Positions 1 to 6,129 of a DNA stretch of 6,129 nucleotides are shown here, piece after piece. This stretch comes from Candidatus Krumholzibacteriota bacterium (GTDB lineage Bacteria; Krumholzibacteriota; Krumholzibacteriia; Krumholzibacteriales; Krumholzibacteriaceae): assembly GCA_030630165.1 (NCBI GenBank), contig DAOVNN010000181.1, forward strand, positions 1 to 6,129, read 5' to 3'. The position numbers and the translations under genes were made by a program. The notes beneath the pieces were generated by a model, which saw only the letters and a program-made list of their open reading frames with translations, searched no databases and had not been told where the DNA came from. Position 1 is the first letter of the stretch. Each line of letters opens with the position of its first letter.

Positions 1-2704
1 CCTCTTCCAGTCCTACGTATTCTCCTCCGAGCAAGTGGGAAACGTTCACCCAGGCCGAATGCCATCTAATGCCGCCGTTGGTGGAAACTCGGCGGGTCTC
101 GAAATGATCGGGGTAATCGGGCGCCTGGATCCCATGACCGCCCGGCTCGAGAACGTCGAAGTCGTCTATGACGGGACATCCTCCCGAGAGGTAGAGCTCC
201 ATCCCTTCAAAAGTCATCCCGGGCGTACCGGTCACCAGGGGATTTACGACTCCGCCCCCGGAATACCCTCCCGTCATCTCGAAGAAACTCGAACTGACAA
301 GGCTGGTGCCGAACCAGTCCTCCATCAGGGCAAGGCCATCGGAGTACTGCGAGAGGTCGGTGGCAATGTTGTCGCCCATGACAATCAGTCCGCCGTGATA
401 GCCGGCAGAGAGGCTGTCCAGCCAGCCCGCGAGAAGGCCTATGTCGTTGCTCTTGTCGCTGCTGTTCTCCGCCGAGATAATCGTTCCGTCTGAGAGGTCC
501 CCTGAGTCCCAGATCATATAGTGATATGCTTCGAGCAGATGAGAGAGGCGCGCCCTGCTCCCGAGGCCGTTGCCTACCATCGACGATGGCTGATTGACGT
601 CGTAACGGTCGGGGATATACTCGTCACCGGCGATATACGCATCGAACGATGGATCGTAGTATGTCTGCGCCAGCCCCTGGAATGTCCCGCGCCCATCGAA
701 GTCGTCGACATATAGTGTTCCGTAAGAGGTAGTCAGGGGCAGACATGTGAACTCGAAGAGATTGCTCGAGCGGGCCGAAGGATATGCGTAAGGCGGCATC
801 GTCTCGGCGCCGTCGGGGAGAGTCGAGCTGTTTCCAGTAAGGTCGTACGCCTTGAAGTAGTACTCGACCATGTATCCGCGGGTGAAGAGCGAATCGTTGA
901 GATCAACGCAGTACCTGTCCGGGGCGACGGTTCCCACCGAAGTCCACGCCTGCTCACAGAGCAGGACGGTCCAGTCGCCATCATCGCTTACGTATGAGCC
1001 GTATGATCCTTCGAGCTGCGGGCCGAAGAGATCGGGCTTGCCGTCCGTTCCGAAGAAATGGACGTTGCAGTGCATGTATACCCTCGCCTCACCAGTGCCG
1101 AGCGTGTCGAGGCCGCCGGCGTTCGGCGCCCGGCAGGTCACAACGACAGAGTCGCCGGGAACGATATCGGGATATGAAGGCGGGCTGATGTCGGCAGCCA
1201 TATCGGCTCGCACATAGCTCTCGATATCGTCTGTCGAGGGAAAGTTGTCCTGGAAGAGGTCCGCTCCCTGGTAACTCCACTGCGGGCCGCTCGTAGCGTA
1301 GCGGCTCACCTTGACGTTGTCGAACCACGGCGCCGGGGTATGCTCGGCACAGTCGCCGTATATCCCGTACCAGACCGAGCACATGTCGATGACGCCGACC
1401 GCGATCTGGAGCACGTCGGATGTGACGTACCCGCAGATGTCGTGCTCAAGCCAGTAATACAATCCGTCGTCGCCGTAGCAGCGGACCAGTGGATCCGAAA
1501 GCCACTGTCCGGGGCATCCGTCGTTCATGCTGCGCACCTTCCACGTATGGAAGACGAGATTCTCGACCGGATTGTCCAGATAGACCGAGTAGGTAAGCAT
1601 ATATCCGCCCAGGTTCGCGAGCTCGCCGGGCGGAATATCGGAATCCTGATTCTCGTCGCAGTTGCTACTGTACCTGGAGAGGTCGAGCCATGGCGAGGCG
1701 ACCATCTCGTCCTGGCACGGTGCGTTTATCCCCCCGCTCCCCGTGCAGAAGGGCGTGGTGTACAATCCCGGTTCGGGGGGGGGTACCGGGTAATCGTGGC
1801 AGATAAAGACAATCTGCGTCGCGTAGTTATCATTGCAGGGGTCCCTGTCCACGAGGTTGTTCGCCAGACAGGAATTGATGCCATACCCGTCTTCGGGATA
1901 CGCCCTCCATATCCCCACCTCGGTCTCCCCGACAGAGGCGGACTCGAAATCCTCGAAATCGATCAGCCCGATCTCATCACTTACGGTGATGCTGTCGACG
2001 ATGAATGCGCCGTCATAATCCCTTATCCCGTCCTCATCCGAACCGCTCCCGTCGGAGACGAAGCGGAACTTGAGATAGAAGCTCACCGAGGCCGAGAAGA
2101 GCTCATGCGTCGCGACCCCGGATTCCCTGCCGTAATATCGGGCGATCTCAGTCTCCTCGTAGGCCGGTGCGAATATCACACTTATGTAGTCGCCTCCCAG
2201 CTCGGTATCGAAGGAGTACTTGTACGACAGGGTCACTATCCCGGTATGGGACATGACATCCGTGGAAAGGCTCTGGTCCCAGTAATTGCCATAGCCCGGC
2301 GCTGCCGCCCACGAGCAGAGATATGGGTCCGAACCGGGACGGGCGCCGCACCACATCGACCTGGTCCCCTCGAGCGGAACGAGCATTCCGCGCACGCCGC
2401 CGCCGAGGCCGTCGAAATCGTCGACGTGGAAGAAGGTGTCTCTCTGCGCGGTATTGTCGATCTGCGTCCAGCCCTGCCAGTTCATCGCCTCGAAATTGAA
2501 ATTGACGATGCAGTATGTATCGACGGCTGCTGCGGTGGGCAGAAGATCAGATACTGACTCGTACCCGGGGATGTCGAGGTACGTCTCGACGTAGTCCGGC
2601 CGGTAGAAGCGGGGCTGCTCCTTCTTTGATTCCTTCGCTTCGAGGCCTGTCGCCAGTACGACAACAAGCGCCGCCACGAACAGAGCGCCAGCAATGCTTC
2701 TCAT
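1..2704 (-). CDS. Secreted multidomain beta-sandwich / amidotransferase-like protein, paralog of the upstream gene (3' end cut by window edge)
   Basis: Function unknown; probably an exported surface or extracellular protein. Reading from the ATG at 2704, the frame is open for 901 codons plus one base and runs off the window, so there is no stop to see. The start has a good AAGGAG site 6 nt upstream and begins a signal peptide (MRSIAGALFVAALVVVLATG, likely cut after LEA at residue 23). Domain order matches gene A: first beta-sandwich about 62-243 (FNFEAMNWQGW; Asp-rich SDEDG at 222-226), second about 248-470 (IDFEDFE; WFDNVKVSRY), a beta-rich module about 483-656 (VDLNDSLFTRG at 600-610), then an amidotransferase-like alpha/beta domain from about 663 (LYVDDFDGRG, YMIWDSGDL, GGLIVMGDNIA). 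By alignment with gene A the unseen part should be about 120 residues, including a C-terminal sorting domain; this is inference. Its frame carries a C9 run and more cysteines than gene A. It is probably co-transcribed with gene A. The coding call is firm; the function is not. Confidence 0.93.
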   Translation of the reverse strand, partial: MRSIAGALFVAALVVVLATGLEAKESKKEQPRFYRPDYVETYLDIPGYESVSDLLPTAAAVDTYCIVNFNFEAMNWQGWTQIDNTAQRDTFFHVDDFDGLGGGVRGMLVPLEGTRSMWCGARPGSDPYLCSWAAAPGYGNYWDQSLSTDVMSHTGIVTLSYKYSFDTELGGDYISVIFAPAYEETEIARYYGRESGVATHELFSASVSFYLKFRFVSDGSGSDEDGIRDYDGAFIVDSITVSDEIGLIDFEDFESASVGETEVGIWRAYPEDGYGINSCLANNLVDRDPCNDNYATQIVFICHDYPVPPPEPGLYTTPFCTGSGGINAPCQDEMVASPWLDLSRYSSNCDENQDSDIPPGELANLGGYMLTYSVYLDNPVENLVFHTWKVRSMNDGCPGQWLSDPLVRCYGDDGLYYWLEHDICGYVTSDVLQIAVGVIDMCSVWYGIYGDCAEHTPAPWFDNVKVSRYATSGPQWSYQGADLFQDNFPSTDDIESYVRADMAADISPPSYPDIVPGDSVVVTCRAPNAGGLDTLGTGEARVYMHCNVHFFGTDGKPDLFGPQLEGSYGSYVSDDGDWTVLLCEQAWTSVGTVAPDRYCVDLNDSLFTRGYMVEYYFKAYDLTGNSSTLPDGAETMPPYAYPSARSSNLFEFTCLPLTTSYGTLYVDDFDGRGTFQGLAQTYYDPSFDAYIAGDEYIPDRYDVNQPSSMVGNGLGSRARLSHLLEAYHYMIWDSGDLSDGTIISAENSSDKSNDIGLLAGWLDSLSAGYHGGLIVMGDNIATDLSQYSDGLALMEDWFGTSLVSSSFFEMTGGYSGGGVVNPLVTGTPGMTFEGMELYLSGGCPVIDDFDVLEPGGHGIQAPDYPDHFETRRVSTNGGIRWHSAWVNVSHLLGGEYVGLEE

Positions 2705-2771
2705 CGAACTCTCCTTTACCATTTATCGGTCGGCCTTTTTAATTCCATTCGTCTTTGTTATCCTGCACCCA
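2705..2771 (-). other. 67-base intergenic gap between the tandem genes
   Basis: This gap runs from the TGA of gene A (2774-2772) to the ATG of gene B. It is AT-richer than the genes, and I see no stem followed by a T run on the minus strand, so no intrinsic terminator. A weak GATAAC-like hexamer is present, but without a -35 partner it is not a convincing promoter. The gap most likely lies inside a bicistronic transcript. Confidence 0.6.
2711..2716 (-). promoter_or_regulatory. Ribosome binding site of gene B
   Basis: On the minus strand the bases read AAGGAG, followed by six bases (AGTTCG) and then the ATG at 2704. This strong Shine-Dalgarno match at normal spacing fixes the start of gene B. 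That matters because the gene has no stop in the window and would be missed by a search for closed frames. Confidence 0.85.
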
Positions 2772-5700
2772 TCATCTCAGCAGGACCATTTTGACGGTCC
2801 GCTCGTAATCATCCGCCTCCATGCGGCAGAAGTAGATCCCGCTGGCCGTTCGGCGGCCGCGATCGTTAGCGCCGTCCCAGACCACCTCGTACGAACCCGC
2901 CTCGCGCACCTCGTCTATGAGCACGCGCACAAGACGCCCGGCGACGTCGTAGACGCGCAGAGATACGTTCCCTTTCTTCTTCAGGCTGAATGCGACCTGC
3001 GTGGCGGGATTGAACGGGTTTGGATAGATGCCCGCAAACTCCGTGACGGCGGGGACTTCTGTATCGGTATAAGGGTATTTAGGACTTCCGACGACAAGCC
3101 AGTTGCGCAATGTATGATTAAGAATATCGCTCCTCGTGAGATATCCGGGGCTGGAATTCCTGATATTCATGAAGCTGAAGCCGAACCATGCCGTCGCGAT
3201 GGGGAGTTCGTGTGAATTCAGGCGACTGTTGAGAACACCGGCGTAATACGGCGTGTCCCCGTAATCCGGATAGGAGAGCGCGTTTGTCCCGCTCCCGATG
3301 GCCTCTATCACGTTGAAGTCGCTGATTCCAGGGCAGCCTCCATAGAGGTAGAATTCGAGGCCGTCGTACGGCGTTCCGGGGATTCCGGTCACCAGCGGAT
3401 TGACGGTCCCGCCCCCACTGAATCCACCCGTCATCTCGTAATAACTGTAGTCGACAAGCGCCGTGGCGCACCAGTCGTTCAACAGAACACGGCCGTCGGT
3501 ATACCCATTCAGCTCTCCGGCGATATTGTCGCCCATGATCACGAGGCCTGAGGGGGAACCAGACATAATGTCGTCGAGCCATGCGATCAGCGTACCGAGA
3601 TCGTCGCTCTTGTCTATATCCCCGATCTCACCCGAGATGATCGTGCCGTCAGGCAGGTCCCCCGAATCCCAGATAATGCATTCGTAGGCGGCATGAAGGT
3701 GGGCGTGCCTCGCCCTGCTGCCCAGCCCGTTGCCGACCATCGAGGAGGGCTGGTTCACGTCGTACCTGTCCGGCGGAAGGTCCAGGACTGCATCGAAGGT
3801 AGGGTCGAGATATGTCTGCACGAGGCCCTCGCGGGTCCCACGGCCGTCGAAATCGTCCACGTACAGCAGATCCGGGACAGCTCTCAACGTCGGCAGGCAG
3901 GTGAACTCGAAGAGGTCGTGCCCGCTGAGACATGGATCGGGCGGAACGGTCTCGGCGCCTTCCGGCAGGGTCGTGCTCTCCCCGTCGAGATCGAACGCCT
4001 TGAAGTAGTACTCTATAGCGTATCCGCGCGTAAACAGCGAGTCGTTGAGGTCTACGGCGAACTTGTCGGGCGCTATGTTGCCGGACGAAGTTCGCGCAGG
4101 CTCCATCAGAAGGACCGTCCAGTCGCCGTCGTCGCTGTCGTATCTTCCATAAGTACCCTCAAGCAGCGGGCCGGAGAGGTCGGGCTTGCCGTCAGGGCCG
4201 AGGAAATGGACGTTGCAGTGGAAATAGACACGCGGTTCGCCGGTGCCGAGGGTATCGAGGCCGCCGGCATTGGGCGACCAGCAGGTCACTACAACCGAGT
4301 CGCCGGGATCGATCACCGGGTCTGCGCCCGGCCTGATGTCGTTTGCCATGTCGGCACGGACATAGCTCTCGATGTCGTCTGTAGAGGGGAAGTTGTCCTG
4401 AAAGAGCTCCATCGCGCGGTACTGCCACTGCGGGCCCTTCGTCGAGTAGCGGTATACCTTGACGTTGTCGAAGTAGGGCGACGGCGTGTGCTCGGCGCAG
4501 TCGGAATAGACGCCGTAGAGGATATCACAGTAATCCTTCACCCAGAACCCGACCTGTATCGAATCGGTTACGCCGGCATCGATGAACATGTCGAGCCAGG
4601 CGGTGCGGATCCAGTAGTCACTCATTGCGCCGCCCTGCATGCTTATGTCCTGCCAGGGGCCGGGGTAGCCGTCATGTATCTCGCGGACCATCCAGTTGTA
4701 ATAGACGGCGTTGGCATGCGGGAGGTCCTGGTAAACGGTGAACTTCATTTTCAGCGCGCCGAGATCGCCCTCGACGCCGGCAGGGATGTCGGCGTCCTGC
4801 ACCTCATCGCGCCCGGTCGAGTATTTTGTGAGATCTATGACAGGCGAGTAGACTATCTCATTCTGGCATGGAGCTTCCACGCCCCCCGCTCCCTTGCAGA
4901 ACGGGGTGGTGAAGAGCCCGGGACAGGGCGGATACGGTTCTGCAGAACCGTTGAAGAAGATGATCTGTGTCGTATTGTTTTTCCCGCACGGATCCTTGTC
5001 GCAGTTACCCAGGCTGGCGTTGAGCCCCGAGTACATCCCGTACGGCTCCTTGACGCCGGCTGACCAGATCCCCGCACTCTTCGCCCCGATCTCCGCCGAT
5101 TCGAAATCCTCGAAGTCGATCACGCCGCCGATATCGGCGACCGTGATGCTGTCGATGATGCATGCGCCGTCGGTGCCATGGAGCCCGTCCTCGTCGCTCC
5201 ACGCCCCGTCGGAGACGAAATGAAACCTCAGCTTCGTAGCCGCCTGAGCCGGCATGATCGTATGCACGGCGACTGTGTCGACGACGCCGTCTATCGCGGC
5301 GATCTCGATCCAGTTGCCGTAGCTGGCGTCGTACTCGATCAGGGTCCGGTCGTACTCCTCCTCAGAATCGAACCGCCCGTGATAGGAGAGGGTCAACATG
5401 CCGGTGAAAAAGATGGCATCGGACTGCAGCCACTGGTCCCACGAGTTCCCGTAACCTGGGGCGCTCTGCCAGCCGCACATGTAGAAGTCGGCGCCCGGCC
5501 GGGCGCCGCACCACATCGACCGTGTCCCCTCGATCGGCTCGAGGAATCCCCTGATGCCTCCATCCAACCCGATGAAATTGTCTATGTGAAAAAAGGTGTC
5601 GGGCTGCGCCGTCCAGTCTCCGCGCGACCACCCCTGCCAGTCCATCGTCTCGAAGTCGTAGCATGCGAGGTGATATGTATCGACAGACGCCGAGAGCCTG

Positions 5701-5867
5701 AACGCATCGGGGCCCTCCGGCAGCATCCCCTCATACATGTACGGCTCCCAGGGGAGCCAGCGAACGGGCGGCCTGACTTCGGGCTCCCTCGAAAAGAGAT
5801 CCGCCGGCAGGGCGGCGGATAGAACACAAACCATCAGAATGATTATATGGAATCTGAATATTTGCAT
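2772..5867 (-). CDS. Secreted multidomain protein with beta-sandwich modules, amidotransferase-like domain and FlgD-like C-terminal sorting domain
   Basis: Complete gene of 1031 residues. No enzymatic role can be assigned; it is probably exported and placed on or outside the outer membrane. The signal peptide is at about 1-25 (hydrophobic core IIILMVCVLSAAL, no lipobox cysteine). A first beta-sandwich lies at about 64-245 (YDFETMDWQGW, MWCGARPG, Asp-rich SDEDG at 224-228, DSITV). A second is at about 249-475 (IDFEDFE, PYFDNVKVYRY). A beta-rich module is at about 488-660, with VDLNDSLFTRG at 605-615. An alpha/beta domain at about 667-925 follows the pattern LLYVDDFD, YDVNQPSS, YECIIWDSGDL, GLVIMGDNIA, HTLRNWL seen in class I amidotransferase-like domains of secreted FCB-group proteins, but the GxCxG nucleophile elbow is absent. 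Residues 943-1031 (YPNPFNP, LRVYDVAGR, VVWDG, ASGIYF, KMVLLR) are a typical FlgD-Ig-like / type IX type A sorting tail. The start is set by the signal peptide and a close purine-rich ribosome binding site. It is the first gene of the tandem pair. Confidence 0.95.
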   Translation of the reverse strand: MQIFRFHIIILMVCVLSAALPADLFSREPEVRPPVRWLPWEPYMYEGMLPEGPDAFRLSASVDTYHLACYDFETMDWQGWSRGDWTAQPDTFFHIDNFIGLDGGIRGFLEPIEGTRSMWCGARPGADFYMCGWQSAPGYGNSWDQWLQSDAIFFTGMLTLSYHGRFDSEEEYDRTLIEYDASYGNWIEIAAIDGVVDTVAVHTIMPAQAATKLRFHFVSDGAWSDEDGLHGTDGACIIDSITVADIGGVIDFEDFESAEIGAKSAGIWSAGVKEPYGMYSGLNASLGNCDKDPCGKNNTTQIIFFNGSAEPYPPCPGLFTTPFCKGAGGVEAPCQNEIVYSPVIDLTKYSTGRDEVQDADIPAGVEGDLGALKMKFTVYQDLPHANAVYYNWMVREIHDGYPGPWQDISMQGGAMSDYWIRTAWLDMFIDAGVTDSIQVGFWVKDYCDILYGVYSDCAEHTPSPYFDNVKVYRYSTKGPQWQYRAMELFQDNFPSTDDIESYVRADMANDIRPGADPVIDPGDSVVVTCWSPNAGGLDTLGTGEPRVYFHCNVHFLGPDGKPDLSGPLLEGTYGRYDSDDGDWTVLLMEPARTSSGNIAPDKFAVDLNDSLFTRGYAIEYYFKAFDLDGESTTLPEGAETVPPDPCLSGHDLFEFTCLPTLRAVPDLLYVDDFDGRGTREGLVQTYLDPTFDAVLDLPPDRYDVNQPSSMVGNGLGSRARHAHLHAAYECIIWDSGDLPDGTIISGEIGDIDKSDDLGTLIAWLDDIMSGSPSGLVIMGDNIAGELNGYTDGRVLLNDWCATALVDYSYYEMTGGFSGGGTVNPLVTGIPGTPYDGLEFYLYGGCPGISDFNVIEAIGSGTNALSYPDYGDTPYYAGVLNSRLNSHELPIATAWFGFSFMNIRNSSPGYLTRSDILNHTLRNWLVVGSPKYPYTDTEVPAVTEFAGIYPNPFNPATQVAFSLKKKGNVSLRVYDVAGRLVRVLIDEVREAGSYEVVWDGANDRGRRTASGIYFCRMEADDYERTVKMVLLR
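2775..3041 (-). other. C-terminal FlgD-Ig-like / T9SS type A sorting domain of gene A
   Basis: Residues 943-1031 show the usual order of this family: YPNPFNP at 948-954, a V-x-L-x-V-Y-D-x-x-G-R strand pair at about 968-978, the WDGANDRG turn at 997-1004, ASGIYF at 1008-1013 and a hydrophobic KMVLL end. In Bacteroidetes such tails direct passage through the type IX system. In other FCB-group and candidate phyla the same fold is common, but the export route is less certain. No secretion machinery is encoded in this window. Confidence 0.88.
3093..3869 (-). other. Amidotransferase-like alpha/beta domain of gene A
   Basis: Residues 667-925 hold alternating strands and helices: LLYVDDFDG (strand 1), YDVNQPSS, YECIIWDSGDL, a helix ending IAWLDD, GLVIMGDNIA, a GGG-rich loop, and a final NHTLRNWL helix. 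This resembles ThuA/GATase1-like domains in large secreted proteins. The position where a true amidotransferase has its nucleophile Cys reads GDNIA, so glutaminase chemistry is not expected. The fold assignment is from pattern memory and is moderately sure. Confidence 0.55.
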
Positions 5868-5878
5868 CTCTCCCCCTT
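5868..5878 (-). promoter_or_regulatory. Ribosome binding site of gene A
   Basis: The minus strand reads AAGGGGGAGAG directly before the ATG at 5867. The AAGGGGG part sits at a short but workable distance, and an overlapping GGAG lies only two bases from the start. No other ATG gives a complete signal peptide, which supports this start. Confidence 0.7.
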
Positions 5879-5932
5879 AAAATGCGCTCCGGCGGTACGG
5901 TCACTCCCTCCGAAGGCCGCACGCGTAGCGCC

Positions 5933-5941
5933 AGTATAACA
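5933..5941 (-). promoter_or_regulatory. Candidate extended -10 promoter for the tandem pair
   Basis: On the minus strand the bases read TGTTATACT, a TGn-extended -10 with TATACT at 5938-5933 (one mismatch from TATAAT). No good -35 is visible about 17 bases upstream, which is compatible with an extended -10 promoter. Transcription would start near 5926, giving a leader of about 60 bases. Within that leader GCGCT (5884-5888) could pair with AGCGC (5927-5931), and CGGC (5890-5893) with GCCG (5916-5919). This would be a loose hairpin of unknown relevance. FCB-group promoters can differ from the E. coli consensus, so confidence is limited. Confidence 0.35.
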
Positions 5942-6129
5942 GAGCGCAGGTCGGCTGGTATCGGACGGAGCGGGTGTCCCCGCCGGCGAACTGGCAATAT
6001 CGATTTCACATGTCGGAGAACTGCCTCAGGGCAGGGGGGGTAACGTCGGCACAGGCAGCAAGCAGAGAGCTGGATCGGTGGAGTCTCCCCCGTGCCATCG
6101 CGCCCTCGCAGGCTCCGGCACTAATTATC
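5942..6129. other. Upstream non-coding stretch with small inverted repeats and a G7 run
   Basis: I see no supported gene, RNA gene or mobile element in this 188-base stretch. It holds a short hairpin CTGCC-TCAG-GGCAG (6021-6034) followed at once by a run of seven G that begins at 6034, a palindrome GGAGTCTCC (6080-6088), and a nested inverted repeat GTGCC ... GGCAC (6092-6121). None is followed by a T run on either strand, so they are not convincing intrinsic terminators. The stretch could be the upstream control region of gene A or the 3' flank of a gene outside the window. Confidence 0.4.

Larger units (their letters stand above)
1..5867 (-). repeat. Diverged tandem gene duplication (genes A and B)
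   Basis: The two coding regions align from the first beta-sandwich to the window edge in the same domain order. A hand count over the amidotransferase-like segment (A about 662-845 against B about 659-843) gives roughly 115 identical residues of about 185. Some blocks are fully identical, such as the one starting LFQDNFPSTDD (A 488-508, B 483-503). At the DNA level most third codon positions differ and exact matches are short; the longest I noticed is 22 bases (2340-2361 against 5500-5521). This points to an old duplication kept by selection on protein sequence, not a recent copy or an assembly artefact. Confidence 0.9.

Noticed and set aside
35..493. Plus-strand open frame of 152 codons
   Set aside because: It is antisense to the amidotransferase-like domain of gene B and has no independent support.
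1340..2557. Plus-strand open frame of 405 codons
   Set aside because: It is antisense to gene B, whose minus-strand frame is open over its whole visible length and aligns with gene A. The plus-strand product has no signal peptide or known motif.
1..2704. Reading gene B as a broken pseudogene
   Set aside because: Codon-by-codon reading from 2704 to base 1 shows no stop or frameshift. It lacks a closed frame only because the window ends.
3693..5063. Plus-strand open frame of 456 codons
   Set aside because: It lies fully antisense to gene A, its translation shows no recognisable domain, and long antisense frames are expected opposite GC-rich genes. Gene A has a signal peptide, family motifs and a paralog, so the minus strand is the coding one.
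5178..5822. Plus-strand open frame of 214 codons
   Set aside because: It is antisense to the 5' half of gene A. It resembles the antisense frame over gene B only because the underlying genes are homologous.
5731..6009. Minus-strand open frame of 92 codons across the start of gene A
   Set aside because: It overlaps the gene A start in another frame and shows no signal peptide or motif.
6021..6040. Possible intrinsic terminator at the CTGCC/GGCAG hairpin
   Set aside because: The stem is only five base pairs and is followed by G on the plus strand and TTCTCC on the minus strand, with no T run.
6030..6129. Possible structured RNA gene or riboswitch
   Set aside because: I compared it from memory with SRP RNA, tmRNA, RNase P and c-di-GMP riboswitch cores and found no matching core sequence.

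Overview
The window carries two long, clearly homologous genes in tandem on the minus strand and a short non-coding stretch upstream of the first. Gene A (5867 to 2772) is complete at 1031 residues. Gene B starts at 2704 and stays open without a stop or frameshift to base 1, so 901 residues are visible and its 3' end lies outside the window. Only 67 bases separate them, with a Shine-Dalgarno sequence for B and no hairpin terminator, so co-transcription is likely.

Both products look like large exported multidomain proteins. Each has a signal peptide, two successive beta-sandwich (jelly-roll-like) modules that open with a D/N-F-E motif, a third beta-rich module containing the VDLNDSLFTRG signature, and an alpha/beta domain resembling the class I glutamine-amidotransferase-like domains found in many secreted proteins of the FCB group. 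Gene A ends in a FlgD-Ig-like / type IX secretion type A sorting domain (YPNPFNP ... WDG.ND.G...ASGIYF). The matching end of B falls beyond the window edge. No catalytic residues can be named, so these are best described as secreted or surface proteins of unknown function.

The organism is probably a GC-rich member of the FCB superphylum or a related candidate phylum (Krumholzibacteriota, Eisenbacteria, Latescibacterota type). This is inferred from the C-terminal sorting domain on a high-GC gene, the recurrent SDEDG...DGA..IDSITV and VDLNDSLFTRG motifs, and frequent ATA and AGG codons. It is not proven.

Layout: 1-2704 gene B (partial, minus); 2705-2771 intergenic with the B ribosome binding site; 2772-5867 gene A (minus); 5868-5878 ribosome binding site of A; 5933-5941 candidate extended -10 promoter; 5942-6129 apparently non-coding, with small inverted repeats and a G7 run. 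No RNA gene, mobile element or CRISPR array was recognised. The plus strand holds several long open frames, but all lie antisense to the two genes and are judged to be shadows.
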